From Todiramphus chloris collaris (taxonomy: Eukaryota; Chordata; Aves; Coraciiformes; Alcedinidae): DNA of 64,000 nucleotides. The translations under genes were made by a program, and so were the position numbers. The notes under the pieces were generated by a model, which saw only the letters and a list, made by a program, of their open reading frames with translations, was not told the DNA's origin and searched no databases. The stretch covers positions 5,443,577 through 5,507,576 of the forward strand of contig JANVCC010000076.1 of NCBI GenBank assembly GCA_025345505.1, read 5' to 3'. Shown piece by piece: positions 22,281 through 37,200 of the stretch. How positions within the stretch are numbered: the stretch's first letter is position 1; the number at the start of each line of letters is the position of its first letter.

Positions 22281-25200
22281 CTGGGGAGGAAACAGAGTAG
22301 GAAGAATTGTAGAGTTAAAAGCAATGACAAGTCATCAGCAGTCTTTCCATGATACTATAATAGTTATTAGTTTATTTTGCATACTTCTCTACCCTCCACT
22401 CCCAAACTGTCCTTTTCACCATGGTGCTCACTGAAGTGAGAAGCATGCAAGGATATCAAGCATCTTCTGACTTTTTTATTTTGGCTTGGGTTTCAGGACA
22501 GTTTTTATTGCATGAACTCTTCCTAATGAAAAGCAGTCAAGGACATTTTCATCAAAATGGGGAGTTAATGTGCAGTTCAAGATTTTCCACTGTTTTCTAA
22601 AAAAATTTTACCCACCATGTCATCTTCAGTCTGTAGAATTTGATTGGGGGGGCAGGCTTGGAATTAAAATGTTCTTATTAAAATTCAACCATCTTCCCAC
22701 CAAAAAAGAATACTAGCAATATATTACATAATGATGGGGACAAACCTTTACTCATAGTTACCTTGATGAAAAACTACAAGGATGGATAGGAATCCTATAA
22801 TGAAATATCAAAAAAAATATTTCCTTACAAGAAAAGTCTGAAAAAGCTGGAATTAGAGAAAGAAACTAAAAATACAGGGAAAAGAATTATATTAACTATG
22901 ATTTCTTGGATAAAATCCGTTAATTAACTCACATACCCCTCCACTCCAGAAAAAGAGAGACACACAGACAAAACTGCTGTATTTATCCTCATTTTGAGGT
23001 CTATCTAGTTCTACTTGAAAAAAACAAACAACTCTGGTGAGCCTGAGGTGCTATTTTTGGAACTGGAGTCAGACACAAACTTTTTGAGTTTAGAGATGTA
23101 CGGCCTTGGGGCTGAGATGTGAAATGCACTCATGGCATCAAACTGGGATCTAGCGTACAAGTGTTTCCCTCATAAATTATGCTAATCCCTTTTGACAGTA
23201 GCTGGCACCTCTTCTACTTTTTATTTTATTTTTTTTCTGGCAACATCATTCAAGACATTATAGTCCATAGAACCTAAGCTATTTTCTTAGTGATCTTTGT
23301 CAGGGCATGAACATATGAGTTGGACAATGTCAGGGGGATTTAATACACTACAGTGTGTTCCCTCCGTGTGCTATGACAGTTCTGTCAGTTGAGTCTCTAG
23401 ATATGCATTTCAAAGAACAGTGTGTAAAACAATATACAGCTCAAAGGATAACCTTCTTCTCCCCATACAAGAGAGATGTGATCAGCATCTATCTATGCTC
23501 ACCATTTTCCACTCCCAGCAGACTTACCCGCAGGTTCTGGATGGTTTTTTCATCTCTGTCATCATCCCTGTAGAATTTCCCCAGAACCACCTTGAGCTCT
23601 GCTGTCTTGAGCACAATGGTCTTGCCCAGGTCAGTGACACAGTGAGCTGCCACCACCACAGTACGCTCATTCACCAGGGCCCCACTGCAGATAAGGATCC
23701 AGGCCCCTTTCCGGAGACTATTCTCCTTCACCCCGTTGGCTGTCCGATAGATTGCTGCTTGCCAGGGCCACCTGGTAGAAGTCACTGTCTTCTGAAGGGT
23801 GATGTTTTCTGCTTTTCCACAGACTGAGGAAATGTGAACCAAGAATGAGGTAACGACTTTTCCCCACCAATAAATATGAATATCTCTCCTGAATCTTGCT
23901 TATGATGTGTCAAAAAAAATCAAACTGCAATGGTTAGAATAACGGACAGCTTTCTAATTAACCTTTGCCTTCAACCTTCAAAATTATAATATAAGAGTAT
24001 TTTATGTAGATTTTTAAATAAAAAAAAAAAAAACCCAAACAATTTTTTCATTATTATCTGAATTCCTGGCTGAATAGGAGTGTGGATTTAGCACTTCATC
24101 AGGTGAATTTTCATGACAACGTTATCAGGCTGCACTATAATTAGATGACTGCATAAAGAAACTGAAAGAACAACCCTGACTCTTGCTTATAATAAAACAC
24201 CATAAACCCAGCAATGCACTAAAAGTCACCCTAGGCAGTCATAGAGTAATTGTGAGGTCCTCTCTCAGAACTGACCTTAGCACAGATAATTTCAGGCGCA
24301 CGACAACAGACTTGTCTTACAACACGAACCTTGAAGCAAGTGCATCTAAATCAACAGCCATTCTGGGGAAAATAAAAAGCTCTGCCTTGTTCTAGGAATA
24401 CATTACCTGGGATAAGACCTGGGGTAAAATCTCTTGTATTAGGAAGGGTTTACTTCAGTTGAGTTACATTATGGAGTCACAAAAGTCTCTTCCCCCCCCC
24501 TGCCTTGGATGTATTGTGAAAAGGATTGGATGAAATATTTTTCAATGCATGAGATGATCTCAAAGCAAAACTGTAAACAAGGACTCTAGAAGTTTGCTTG
24601 TGGTTAGGATCTACTTTTCACAGTTTGCCTGACATCAGTAGTGAGTTGTACCAAATCTTGTGGTGTTCCTACTCTGACTTGCTGGTCACTAGTTCTGGAT
24701 AAGGTTTTACCTGGACTTTCAGTTTGCAATATGAACCATTCCTTAGCAGGGTATATTAAAGGAAGACTCTTTAAAATGCAGACTCTCGATTCTAGTGCTT
24801 AAACTTTGGTGTTTTAGTCAGCTGTGTGCCAAAGTATAGAGATGAAAGAAAAATCACACTTGCAGTAAATAATACAGGAAAACATGAACTGATAGCAGGA
24901 GAAAAAATCACTACCCATTTTGCTCGGTGAAGAAGTAGAAAAAATTATGGCAAATTATCATGCTGAAAGCTTGATCCCTTTACCATCAGCTGCACAAGTT
25001 CTACTGGTCAATGAAAAGAGCCATATATCTTCCAATTTTTATTGCTCCCATTTCCCAGCTGGAAGCATAGGCAGCCTACACCACTGGGCCTCCCTAATTA
25101 TCTAAGATGAATACACATCCTCTTCCAGCATCCACCCAGTGATGTGTGCGGTTTTTTCCCTTGGAGACTCACTTGGAATACACACAGGGGCTCTCCCACT

Positions 25201-28200
25201 CCATTTTCCTGTCTTCAGACAAGTCCTCCTGCTGCTACCCAGGCGGCGGTAGAAAGGAGAAATGCACTCATACTGGAGCTGAGTGTGCAAATGCTGGTAC
25301 CCTGGGGGCAGGTCTCCAAATGGCAGTGCTGGCTTTTTGGTTGGATAGATTTCAAGCTTTTGCTTGCTGAATGCAGATGAGTAAAGTTGATGCAAAGGTG
25401 TTTCCCTGTTTCAAGGCACAAAGAACACAAGGTAATAATAATAATAATAGTAATAATAATAATAATAATAATAATGCCATAGCTTCATCAGTAAAATCAA
25501 TAAAATCATTACCACAGCTTTATCACCAGCTGTGTTAAGTATCATTTAAAAGCGTACGAAGTTTGTGAAAGAATAAGGCAAAATATCATTCCAACATAGT
25601 TTAGCAATACTCCCATTTATATTCCATCTATTTTATTTACATATATATGCACACCTATATAAATACACATGTTTATAAATTTTCTATTTGTGTCTCTCTT
25701 TTTTTTTTTATTTTCATTTTACAATTTCTGGATTGCAACCAATTACCTTTGAATGTGGAACAGGTTTTGCCAAAGGACAGAGATACTGTGTTTTTAAATA
25801 AAGAAATTACATGGGAAGTTGGCATTGCCGTAATTAATTCTCACTAGAGAGGAGTTAGGCACATCTTTTCTCTAGTGAACAGTTTAGTAGGCAGTATTAG
25901 GAATCAATTCAGATTAAATCATGTTGATAAAGTTGCTTGATTTAGCAATTAACAGAGATAATTGCCTCACCACAGAGATTTCATAATTGCAATAATCACT
26001 AAGCTTCCATTTAGAAATTGTACTGATTAGCTGAAACATGGCACATAATTAAAAAAATAAATATATACATCAGCCTAGATATGGACCATAAGCTTGAGTA
26101 CAATCATACTTAAATCTTCATTGCTTAGAACGCGTCCCTTGCTCTAATGCTTAAAAGCACATATCTACAGAATAAAACTATTTATGTCTGAGAAATTCAG
26201 CAGGAAGTTAATTTCCACTGAGATTTCTTGTACTGCCTGCATCCAGAAAATCCATAAGAATGTGGGGGTTTTTTCACATGGTAATTCCATTTTTGATCAC
26301 AGAGAGACACAGACTGCCTCTGTCATATAGAATTTGTGAGGTGATATAAAACAGCACTTAAGGAAAGTAAAGTTATTAAGAACAAGAGCAGTGACAAGTT
26401 TCTTGTCTTTTGGAAGAAGGATGAGAGCTGCTGTGGTTATACTTAGACTGCCAGGGTCCCATTCCCTATTCACGTGTGACCTTGCAGTACTGCATAAGCC
26501 ACCCCTTGCCTCACTGTTAATCTACAAAATGCAGATCCTGCTTCAAGGGATAAAACCAGTCCACGAACATGAGATGCCATCATGATGCTATGGAGGTGTG
26601 CTTTCCTACAGCTGGTGCTAATATCTGAGTGTTTAGCATAAAGAGACCTGTGTTCAAAAGTGAATTGAGAATTTTCAGCAAGAACAATCCACTGATGGCT
26701 ACTGAAGCCTCCTCGTGGCTTCTCAAGGACGTCTCTACAATCATACATCACAGAGATGGAGAGTGGGAGAGTATTTGAGAAGTATGTGCTTGCCTCGTTC
26801 CTAAAGTCTTCTCTAGGCATGTGATACTGGCCGTTGCCAGAGAGGGGATATGGCCTGAGCTGGACTTTATTGGACCTGGTATTGCTGTTCTTAAGACCAA
26901 AGATGACGACAGTTCTTGCACTGCATCTAAAAATGAATGAATCATGTATTGCAAAAAAACCCCAACCCTGAAATGACAAATTACTACTTGGACAAAAATG
27001 AATCTGAACATTACAGCATAACTAATTCAGATTGGGTTTATTTCAAGAAATCAGCAGAAGGTTAAGCCCAGATGGGGTCCAATGTTTCATTCCTTCCTCC
27101 CCTCCTACCCTACTTCCTCCTCTGCCCCATGCTCACCCCAAACCCATCAATTTTGCAATATTGCTTAGGATGATGAAATTCAATGGGAGCAGATTACATT
27201 GCTATACCCCCTTCTCTCCTTCTGCTCTCCCCACTCATTTCTTCACTGAGACAGAACATATTCCTATTTTAAGACACATCATTAGCCCCAAGGAACTGTT
27301 CTCAGACTGTTCTCACAGCCTGTCACAAGCTTGCAAGCCTCATTCCAGCATCATCCAGTAGTTTGCACATCTCTAACTATGCATTTCTTCTTGCCTGCAT
27401 CCAGCAGCTTGCAAACCCATACTGAGTCAGACCTCCCCTCCCAGCAGCTCTCATTGCTTGGTTACCAGTGGTGCTGTAGGAATGGCTGCTCAGGCAGGCT
27501 AAACACACAGGGTGGAAAGGAGAGGAGGGGAAGAACAATTACAGTTTTTCTGTAAACTGTAGTTGAGATATTGCATTCTCACCTTGACTGAACCTGCATT
27601 GGAAGCACTTTCTGTCTCACCAGGTCAGAGATCTTTGGCTCTCTGCAGGCTAGAAAAAATACAACATTGCACAGTACTTTTCCACATTCACAGCTCAAGT
27701 GTTATGGTTCATACACATTTCCACTCTGTCCTCTCACTAGCTACAATGGACTGGATTAAGAGAAGAAGCAGTAAGTTATGTGTATTAAAATAAAGATATG
27801 TCTTGAAACATAAAGCCTTGGAAAAACACTTCCCAACAGATGACCAGGTCTATTCCCATCTACAACGGTGGAAGCAACTGAGTGTCTTCTGCACTGGTGC
27901 TTTCAACCATGGGGGAGGATTTGTCCATCATTGAGTCTGAATGCCAGATTTACACCACTACAGCTGATGGATTGGAGTGTGAGCAAACTTTTTGCAATAA
28001 TGGAATTATATAAAAAATACTTAATTTCTATCTGTGTAGCCATACACAGCTAATCCCAGTGACTTGGCATGCAGAGTGGCTGCAATATGTTACAGACTTC
28101 CAAGTCTGTTTGCTTGTGCACCCAATGGAAGGAGATGGAGACTCTGATTCAAAGGAACACCTCAGAGTTATCTGAATATGTGCAAAATAACAGAGGGTAG

Positions 28201-31200
28201 ATCCAGGATTTCTAATTTTGCATATTTGGTTTATTTACTTTAAGAGCAGGATAAAATATTCAGGTTTATCAGTTCAAATAACTCTGCCAGGATCTCCTTC
28301 CTGCTGCACACAGTGAAAGAAAGGAATCTTGCAGGATGGATTTTATCTGTACACCCGAGCACTTATGTTCTGTCAGATTTAACAATATCTAGCTCTTGGT
28401 GATTACTGTATATGTTAACCTTTATGTCACCATCAAAGTTAATATCAATAAAGATGCTTTCCACAAATTATTATCATCAATAAAGACACTTTCCACAGAT
28501 GATTATATACTCCATGGAGACAGTATTTCCATCTAAAATAACAGAATAAAGCAAATTGCCCAGGGGACAGACATTTTTTTTTTTTTTATATTAACATTAC
28601 TTCGGTTTAAAAAGAAATCCATTAAAATATGTGTCAAACAATTGCTTTGGGAAAATCAATTTGGCAATTCCCCAGCCCAAATTCATTCATCCATTCAGGG
28701 TTTCAGACACACTTAGAGTAGCTCCAGGTAAACAGTATAATTCCCTTTCTAGCGAAGTATTTAAAGATGTGTTTCAGTGTTTTGATGAGTACAGATAGCT
28801 TAAGCATGTTCTGAAGTGGTTTTCTGAGACAAATCTTCAAGCTTGCCACCTGCAGGCTTGGCTTTTTACACTCATGACTGGTCCCATTGACTTAACTGGT
28901 CCCTGTGACAGCAACTCTGATGAGACAATTATTTCTTTCTATTTCAGTTACCTGAAGTTAAATTTATTTCAGTTACCTCCTGATCTTCTTCGATTTTGTT
29001 CTTATGCAGGTCTAATCCTAGAATGAGTGTAATAAGGGTCTTAGGGAACATTCATTTCCATGTTTAAAGATGGAAACACCTTCTGGAATCACTGGCATCT
29101 TCTCTGTCTGAGTGTAGCAGCCAGCAGAGCTGGCAAACTATCAATCTCAGTATCAGGTGTCAGTCAGATGGTTTAATTCTTGTCAAAAAAAAATTATTGT
29201 TTGGCAAGTGGACATTATATAAAACAAATACGAGTAAAACCATAGCAGCTTTTGTAAGTTGTGGTAGAAAAAGACTGTACACTACCTTTTATGCAGATTG
29301 GCTGCTTCCCTGACCATTCTCCATCATCTTGGCAGGTCCTCTGTTCATTCCCACTAAGAACATACGAGTTGTTACAAAAGAAAGCAATGACTGTGCCAAT
29401 TTTTGCATAGCGTCCATTCAAAAGCCCAGTGTCTTCTACTACTCTTCTGTAGCCATTGAGTGGGCCACCAGGATCTGAGCAGGTTTTTTCATCTAGAACT
29501 AATGAGAGGGGAAAAAATAGTAACCATTTTATCAGGTTCACAGCATTACTTTCACCTATCAGATTGCTTGGCATTTCATTCAGATGTTACTACACAATCT
29601 ACACTTGATTAAGGATGCCTTTTCAAGACACATCTGGGATCTCTGTCTTCAAAAATATAAAATATTAAAGAAGAAATTACAATATACAGATATCTGTTCA
29701 TAAGACAGACTTTAGTCTCCACTGAAAGCGTTCGATTCTCAAATTGTTAAAAAGACCTTAAAATGTTATTAACAATCCTGAAAAAGAACCTTGACTTTAC
29801 ATGATGTCAGTGTCCCATTATCATTAAGAGAGCTATTTCAAGAGAATAAAAGGATGCACTTAAACTATTTGCAGGAAACAGGCCCTTGGCATTCTTCTCC
29901 TTTTTCTGTACTTTGAATACTTCACTGGACTTGGATAATAAAACAAGACTATTTAATTTTACTTTTTATGTTCAATTGCATTTCAGTGTCTTAGCACTGA
30001 GAGATCTCAATAATCCAAAGAAATATGGGAATTTAAAGAGAACACATATATATTTATTTACTGACACTAAAAATTTAATATGGAAAGATTACTCATGCCT
30101 ATAAAACCTCTTCTACTTTCTCCTTCCCAAAATATTCCCCTTCTTTTTATTTGTTGTTGTGTTTTTTCTGTCAATAATCTTACATTTTTTTGCCTAAATC
30201 TGGATGACAGTGTTCCCTATGTTATGCTAATAAATGCTTATCCCTGTATTTTTCACTCCTCTGCTCTTTTTATGTAGGAGCTGAAAAGGTACTTTTTTTT
30301 TTTCTCTTTGGATTTCATCTCAGTTTTCTTGTCATGTTGACAGTAATAAGCAATTCTGTTTAATTCCTCTGTCTGATGTCTCATTGCACAATAACCAGGG
30401 AACACCTAGTTTAGACAGCTAGTGTTGATCTGCTTCTGGAGGCCTGAGAAGACTGAAACATATCAATTGACCAGAAACGACCTCTTCAAGCCATCATTTC
30501 AGACTCGGCCACCTGCTGAGCCTCTTCACTTCAACAAAGCACTAACATATAACAAAGCATTTAAACTGTTACAAAATTCCTGTGAAATCAGCATGGTAAC
30601 AGTGCATAGGTAGGACCCTGTCCTGTCCCCATATCCTCACGTCACCAGACAGTGCCTAGCTCAGCAAAGCATATAAGCACATAGCTGACTGTAATAGTAC
30701 CAGTTCAGTGAAGAGCATATGCCCTTAGCACTGGCTATCTAAATGCCCTTATCATTGAGCATATCGTTCAAGCTAAGCATATATGTCAGTGCTTTCTTTA
30801 ACAACAACGGATTTTAGCATATGCTGAAGGTTATGTATGTACTTAAATATGTATTCCACGAGCCATATTCAGTAAACAAAGAGGACATCTGAACTTGTTC
30901 TCAACTGTGAGAAAGGGAAACTTGTTCTCAACTGTGAGAAAGGGAGAAGCAGAGCCCCGTGTCCTTTTAATTTGGCTCCATTTTTCTTCTCTGTACATCA
31001 CACACTCTCTCACTCGTGAACCACAAGTAACTGAGAACTTGATAGCAGCTAAAGACTACATGGAATCACCCATAGTACAATGCTTTACTTGCAAGTTACT
31101 CTCTGCACTGATATCTAGCCTAGAGGCATCATCCGATGAGCAGAGTGCATGTTTCCAAATGTACTCAAGCTTGACCAAATAAGTCAGTGAAGGCCTTCTT

Positions 31201-34200
31201 TTATTTCTTCTTATGCCTAACAGGAATTTGAACAGTAATTCTCTTCTTTGCTTAAACTCAGGGTTATGACTTCTTTTGATGGATTAAAACCAAAGAGAAA
31301 ACATGTGGGAAGGAGAGACCCAAGTTACACCACTTAGTACTTCAGTAACAGTCAAGTCTAGAGACAGATATTTCAGTGGACCTTTAGCCAGGAACATCAT
31401 GTAGCAGAGAATTTAGCACAATCCTGATACTACATTTACTGCAACTGGAGACATTTTCTCTAGACAGAAGAATGTCTATTGCGTTCTCTTTCAGAAGAAT
31501 TTACATACAGCTCTTTCACAACACTCCCCAAAAAACCTTACATTGTTTGCAACAACAGACTTGTAAAAGCACTCTTCCAATTGACACAAATTATTTTGGA
31601 ATATGGAAATTAAACTGTGCAATGCAAAACAACTAAAGAAAAATTAAGTCTCTTTGGATGAGAAAAAGGGGCTTTGAATTTCATAGCTGAATCAATGTGA
31701 ATGGTAGGCATGCCAACTTGCATAGCCATGAAGAAAGGAAGTTTCTATTTTATCAGTTTTTCTCTAGGATGGGAATTCTATTGAAATAAGAGTCTACTCT
31801 TATGCAGTAAGCCCCTGATGACCTCCACAGAGTGCACCAGACTTCTGCAGAGAAGGTGCCATAAGTACATTGTAATGGAAATAGCTATTCATTGTTGCAT
31901 GATGCCACTCATTTGGTTTTGGTCCTAGACATTTCAGTCTCTGTGTAAGAAGGATGTATGCCTAAAGTCTTTGAGGAAATTATTTTTCAGTCATTTGATG
32001 TTTCAGTCAGACCTTTATATAAGCAGGCCATGAAGCCTTAAGCTCCAGCAAAGGAAAATAAGAATCCCTACAATCCCTACTGTTTCTTGAATACAGGAAG
32101 ACAAAAGAACATCATGTTAAGTCATGGATCTACAAAATTTCAGAGATTTGGATATTCTAGTTTCATCGGAATACATTGGCCAAAACATTTGAGAAGAATC
32201 AAAACTTAAAGTGACCTTACCACATTCAGGATGATGTGTTGACCAAATCCCATCAAGCTGACAGTAGGCAACACGGCTGCCTTTTAAGCTGTAACCTGCG
32301 TTGCACTTGAAGAAAACCTGGGCCCCGTATTTAAAGTCATCTCCTTCCACAATACCATGAGCGGGAGCACCTGGAGTCCTACACATCACCACTGACAGTT
32401 CAGATATTTCAAAAAAATCCACTTTATTACAAAAACAGGACTGTGTTAAGATGATTCTTTATTTAGAACACTGAAAAAACAGTTAAAATGGGCACAGGAG
32501 TCAAAATTACAAGACAGGTATTTGCCAATCTTTAGAAAGTTGTTTAGATGTCAGCTCTACACACACTTACATATACACTGCTTTTCAAAACATCTAGACC
32601 CATTCAAGTTCAATGGGATTACTCAGAAATGCGAAGTGATCATATGTGTAAATGTTTGTATCATTAGGGCTTATTTGGTCGTAATTTGAATTTGAAGCAC
32701 TTTCCTTCTTAACGGGAGTTATGAATGAACTACCATGCTTGGGCAAGGAAAAAATTTAGACCCTTAAAAGTCTTATATTAAAATTCCTTCAAATTGTTCC
32801 TTCCACTTTTATATAGTTTTTCAGGAAACCTCACTGAAATACTAAAGCATAATTATTTGTATAGATCAAACATCATCATAATGACATTAAAAAGGAACCT
32901 TGATATTTACCCTTTCCATGGGTTTTTTTTTCTCTATTGGGAAAATACTTACAATGGTCTATTTAAATACTGCAAGTAGTAAGTATTAGATTAAACATCA
33001 TAAGCAAGATTTCTCTGAGAGCATCAAACCAGCCACACTAAATCAGAACAAATGTCCATCCAGTAGAGAAAACTGTCCTCAATGGTAGTAAACAGTGGAT
33101 TTGACGGAAGGAATATAAAAACAGAACAAGTGTTATCAAATACTTTCATGGCATATTCTGGCAGCACTCTGCAATCTGGGGCTCAAGGACTACCTCAACT
33201 ACAGTGGTATTTTTGGTATAACATCTCCTGGTGATTTTTATTTTTTTAAACATTATTTGTCAGTATTTTCTAAACTCAGCTACATACTTGGTGTTCACAA
33301 TATACTGTGACTATGAGTTCTACAGACTAAGTTTTGTGTGAAAAATACACTGCCTTCTTTGGTTTGGCTTCTATCCTGCCACCTGATAATTTCATTTGAT
33401 GCTCCATTATAAGAGACAGAGAACGTCCATGCCCTACTCACCTTCTCCAAGTCTCTTTTTAAGACACATTTTCTGTATGTAGAAATCATACATATGTATT
33501 TCTATATGTAGAAATGACAATAATACAGGAAACACAAGTTTTAGTATTTACAGAGTTATCCATCTTCCTGTGTGTCTCTGGCTTTACCTGTCCATTCATT
33601 GTGGAAAACTGCATAGGAAAGGATTCAGTGAGAGATTTGATACGTATACGTTTTGTTTTGTTTTGTTTTTTTGTCTGGGAGCTATCATACTCCGCTGAAG
33701 ACAGATAGATGAATGCTAAAGAGAATATCCTTACTTTATGCTTTTAGAATTTGATTTTTTTCTTGTTTGCCTCATAGGTAGTTGCTTACCAGCCTACAGC
33801 CAAATTTTTTTCAAGAGGAATAAACCATTCTAAGTCCTCAGCTGTGTAATCCTTACACAGAACACACATGAATGCATCTATTTATGTGGATTGTGGACCA
33901 TCCAATTATTCACATAAGGAAGAGATTCTTGAGTAGCAGTCCTAAAGCAGCAGCATTCACAAGAACAAGTCTCCACAGAAATTCCCCTCAATTTACAGAT
34001 TACTACAAACAGGGCCTAGACTCACTACTCCAAATCAAAACACATCCAGTTAGGGGAGCTCAACATTTCCTCTTGGCTGCAAGTGTTGTGCATCAGTGTC
34101 ATCTTTGGTGAAGAAATAATGATAAAAATTCATTCCTAGACATTGATATTTCTCATGTGAAATATAGGCACACATACATATACATGCATATATAGGTGCA

Positions 34201-37200
34201 TATGTGTATACACAAGCACATACATAAATGAAAGGTAAATAATGGAAGCATAACTTTTCTAGGTATTTTAAATCCTTTGAACACTTGTCTTCCCAGTCAT
34301 GATCTTTGTATTCCCAGTCACTCCCTCCATATTTTTTTCTGAACACCAGTTCATATCACTACATTTATATTTCTCTCTTTCAATGTAAAGTCACACTCCA
34401 CTTGTCAAATGAGAAAAGAGGATGATTAGAAACATCTGTACTCAGAGGTCTCCTTTTTATCATAAATACAGGTTTTCTCGTTTCCTTGTGGTCCACTTCA
34501 GCTCTGCAGAGCAAATGTTTTGGAGCTTTTGAGTTCTAGGTCCACCCTGGAAAAAATGGCACCAAGCTACACTTACTTATTTTCCCCCCACAAACTATAA
34601 GTATTTGTTCTTGTTCAGTCTCCTAAGTGATTAAGATATTTAGTTTATAGAGCTTTTGATTTGCTCTAACTGACAGATTTTCTTCAGATTCTCTGTGCCA
34701 GTGTGACCCAGCTGGAACAACTCTGGTTTTATTTATGATGTAAATTCAGCATTTTGTGCACAAATTAATTTAGTACTGGAACTATGGCCTAGAGTAGAGG
34801 ATATGGAGGCAGAAGGTCATGAGATCTAATCATAGCTATAAAACTGTGGCCACAGGTAAGTTGCTTCATCTGCTATATCTAACAAATCCCCTTTCCTTAT
34901 AGGGATAAACATTAGCTCATACACACTTGTGTCACAGAGGCACCGTGGAGTTTCTCTGATGTCAAAACAGCTATGTATTATTAATAGACATGTCCTTTTT
35001 GTTACCCATGCCTTTATCTACTGATTGTCTGTTCTCCTGTAATACAGGATCTTCCCTCATGGTCTGTCTTGTTCTTTAAACTTCACCACTGGAGGCACAA
35101 CCACTCATTCCATTTTTTTCTTTGGATCATTTTGTAAGTTCATTCTTTCTCTCTGAAAACTAAATGTGGGTTTGAATCTTGAGATATTCTCTGCATCTCA
35201 GTACCACAGCTAAGCTCCCTGTTTTCAGCTGTATTATCTACCCTGAAAGTCACAGCTACTCTAGTACCTACCTCTACTGCTTTCGTTTAGTTTTTTTTTC
35301 CCACTTCAGTTGGATTTGCCTTTATCCCTTTCACCTAGTATGTTTACTCCGCTCTGCGTGAAATAAATGATTCATACTGTCCTGTGACTTTGGCTTCCTG
35401 CATTTAAGTTGTCTTAGATATTACAGAATCACAGAACCATTTTGGTTGGAAAGGTCCTTTAAGATCATCAAGTTCAACCATTAACCTAACACTGCCAATC
35501 CCACCACTAATCCGTGTCTCTTAGCACCTCATCCGCATGTCTTTTAAATCCATCCAGGGATGGGGACTCCACCACCTCCCTGGGCAGCTATTTGTGCTGT
35601 GTTTGTCTATAGCATTACTTGTCCACAGCAAAAGGAGAGAGGGAGGAGTAGGAAAATTTGCCTTGATAACCCCTGGGAGGACTTTCTTACTGACACGGAA
35701 GTGGTTAATGAAAGAACTGGATCTTATCCAACATAAAGGCCTTATCAAAATTTCCCTAGTGTTAGTGCAGTCCCTCTGAATAGCAGTCCCTGCCCAGCTT
35801 TTCACAAGATGAATACCTTAGTATTCTCTCAGTGCACTTTGCAAAGCAAAAGACAAGGTAGAGAGCTTCAGACAGAATTATCTATAAAATATACTATGAA
35901 GTCAGCAGTACTCACTCCAAACTGTAATGTTTGAGACAACTCAAAAACTGAGATGAAACTATTGTTAGGGAAATATAATCTTGAGGATGACTAAGAGATA
36001 AGAATGACCACCCTGGTCATGCCAAAGCTAAACACTATAAAATCTGAGAGGATACAGTAAAATCTTTAAAGGAAGACAAAGAGGCATGTACAGGCAGATA
36101 AAATTAAGAACAGGAGAATTCTCAGTCCAGAAAAACTCTAGAAAAGTCTCCTTGACAAATGTTTGAAAGGCACAGTAGGATGTAAGTGGAAATTTTATGA
36201 GTCTTGTCATTTGAAAATTGAAACTCCAACTGAAAAAAAAACCAACAAACTGGAACAGACTTTGAAGAGAATGGGACAGCACTAGCAAGTCCATTATGAA
36301 CTGAGATTTTTTTTTTTTTCTTTTTTCTTTTTTGTTCATATTTTGCTACACAACATTGTTCCTGGAGAGTTCCACAATTAATCTATACAGACATATAGGT
36401 AACCCTTGTCACTTTAGGGTCTCAGGTGACTTTAGGCCTGGTATAGCTCTTTACAGCTCATAAGACAGCAAAGTAGGAAGGTTTAAGACAAGGTGGCTAC
36501 AGGTACCTCTGGCAGAAATGCTCAGTTGTGACAGGCCAGTTGTTAGAGAGTAAAAACCAGAGCTGTCTCAAGTGTCTGTATAACAAACTCACTGATTCCC
36601 AATAAAACTCAGTACCCACCTTGCCTCTTACTTTGGTGTCTTGGAAAAATGATTCTGTCCCATATGAAACATTAAAATGGCTCCACATCCCAGAGATAAC
36701 TTTCTTCAATATGAGAAAAACTAGTCTAGAGGAACAGTACGTTCCTGAATTTCTAAGTAAAATGTTCCATTATTAATAATAACAGTGCAAATTCCTCTCC
36801 CTTTTAAATTATATGTAAAAGACATTCCTCAGATCTGAATTATCTGCCATTTATAAATAGTTTTCATGTTCATTTTATCTCCAGTGAGATAAATTAGATG
36901 ATCTCTTGAGCTATACTTCTCTATCTTCAATGTCCTTCAAATTCTGCCCGATGGAATTATCATTTGCTTTTGTCCCAGGGTCCCTTCATTAAATGAACAC
37001 CATTTTTTCCTGCTGCCTTCCTTTCACCCGCTTCCTTGCTAAATAATATATACCCCCTCACACATATCATACATTATCTCTAAATTCTGCACAACCTTTC
37101 AATAATAAATTGCATGCCTGAAATAAATCTCATTTCTCATTGCTGGTACTAATAAAAGGTTTACATTTCCACTTTTGTCTCCCCCTGAAATATTAGGTGC

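Larger units (their letters stand above)
25406..27582 (-). other. PAMR1: PAMR1 intron inside the last sushi domain
   Basis: 2.2 kb, phase 2. It holds the TAA microsatellite next to its acceptor and a faint MIR-like stretch. A 169-codon minus-strand frame at 26470-26979 has no domain I recognise. Confidence 0.85.

Noticed and set aside
26470-26979. 169-codon minus-strand frame in a PAMR1 intron
   Set aside because: No domain, no fitting splice sites, and it overlaps a MIR-like stretch on the other strand. PAMR1 joins correctly without it.
32379-32380. Alternative acceptor inside the extra sushi exon (TGTAG/GACTCC)
   Set aside because: It would remove the first sushi cysteine and break the phase with the EGF exon.
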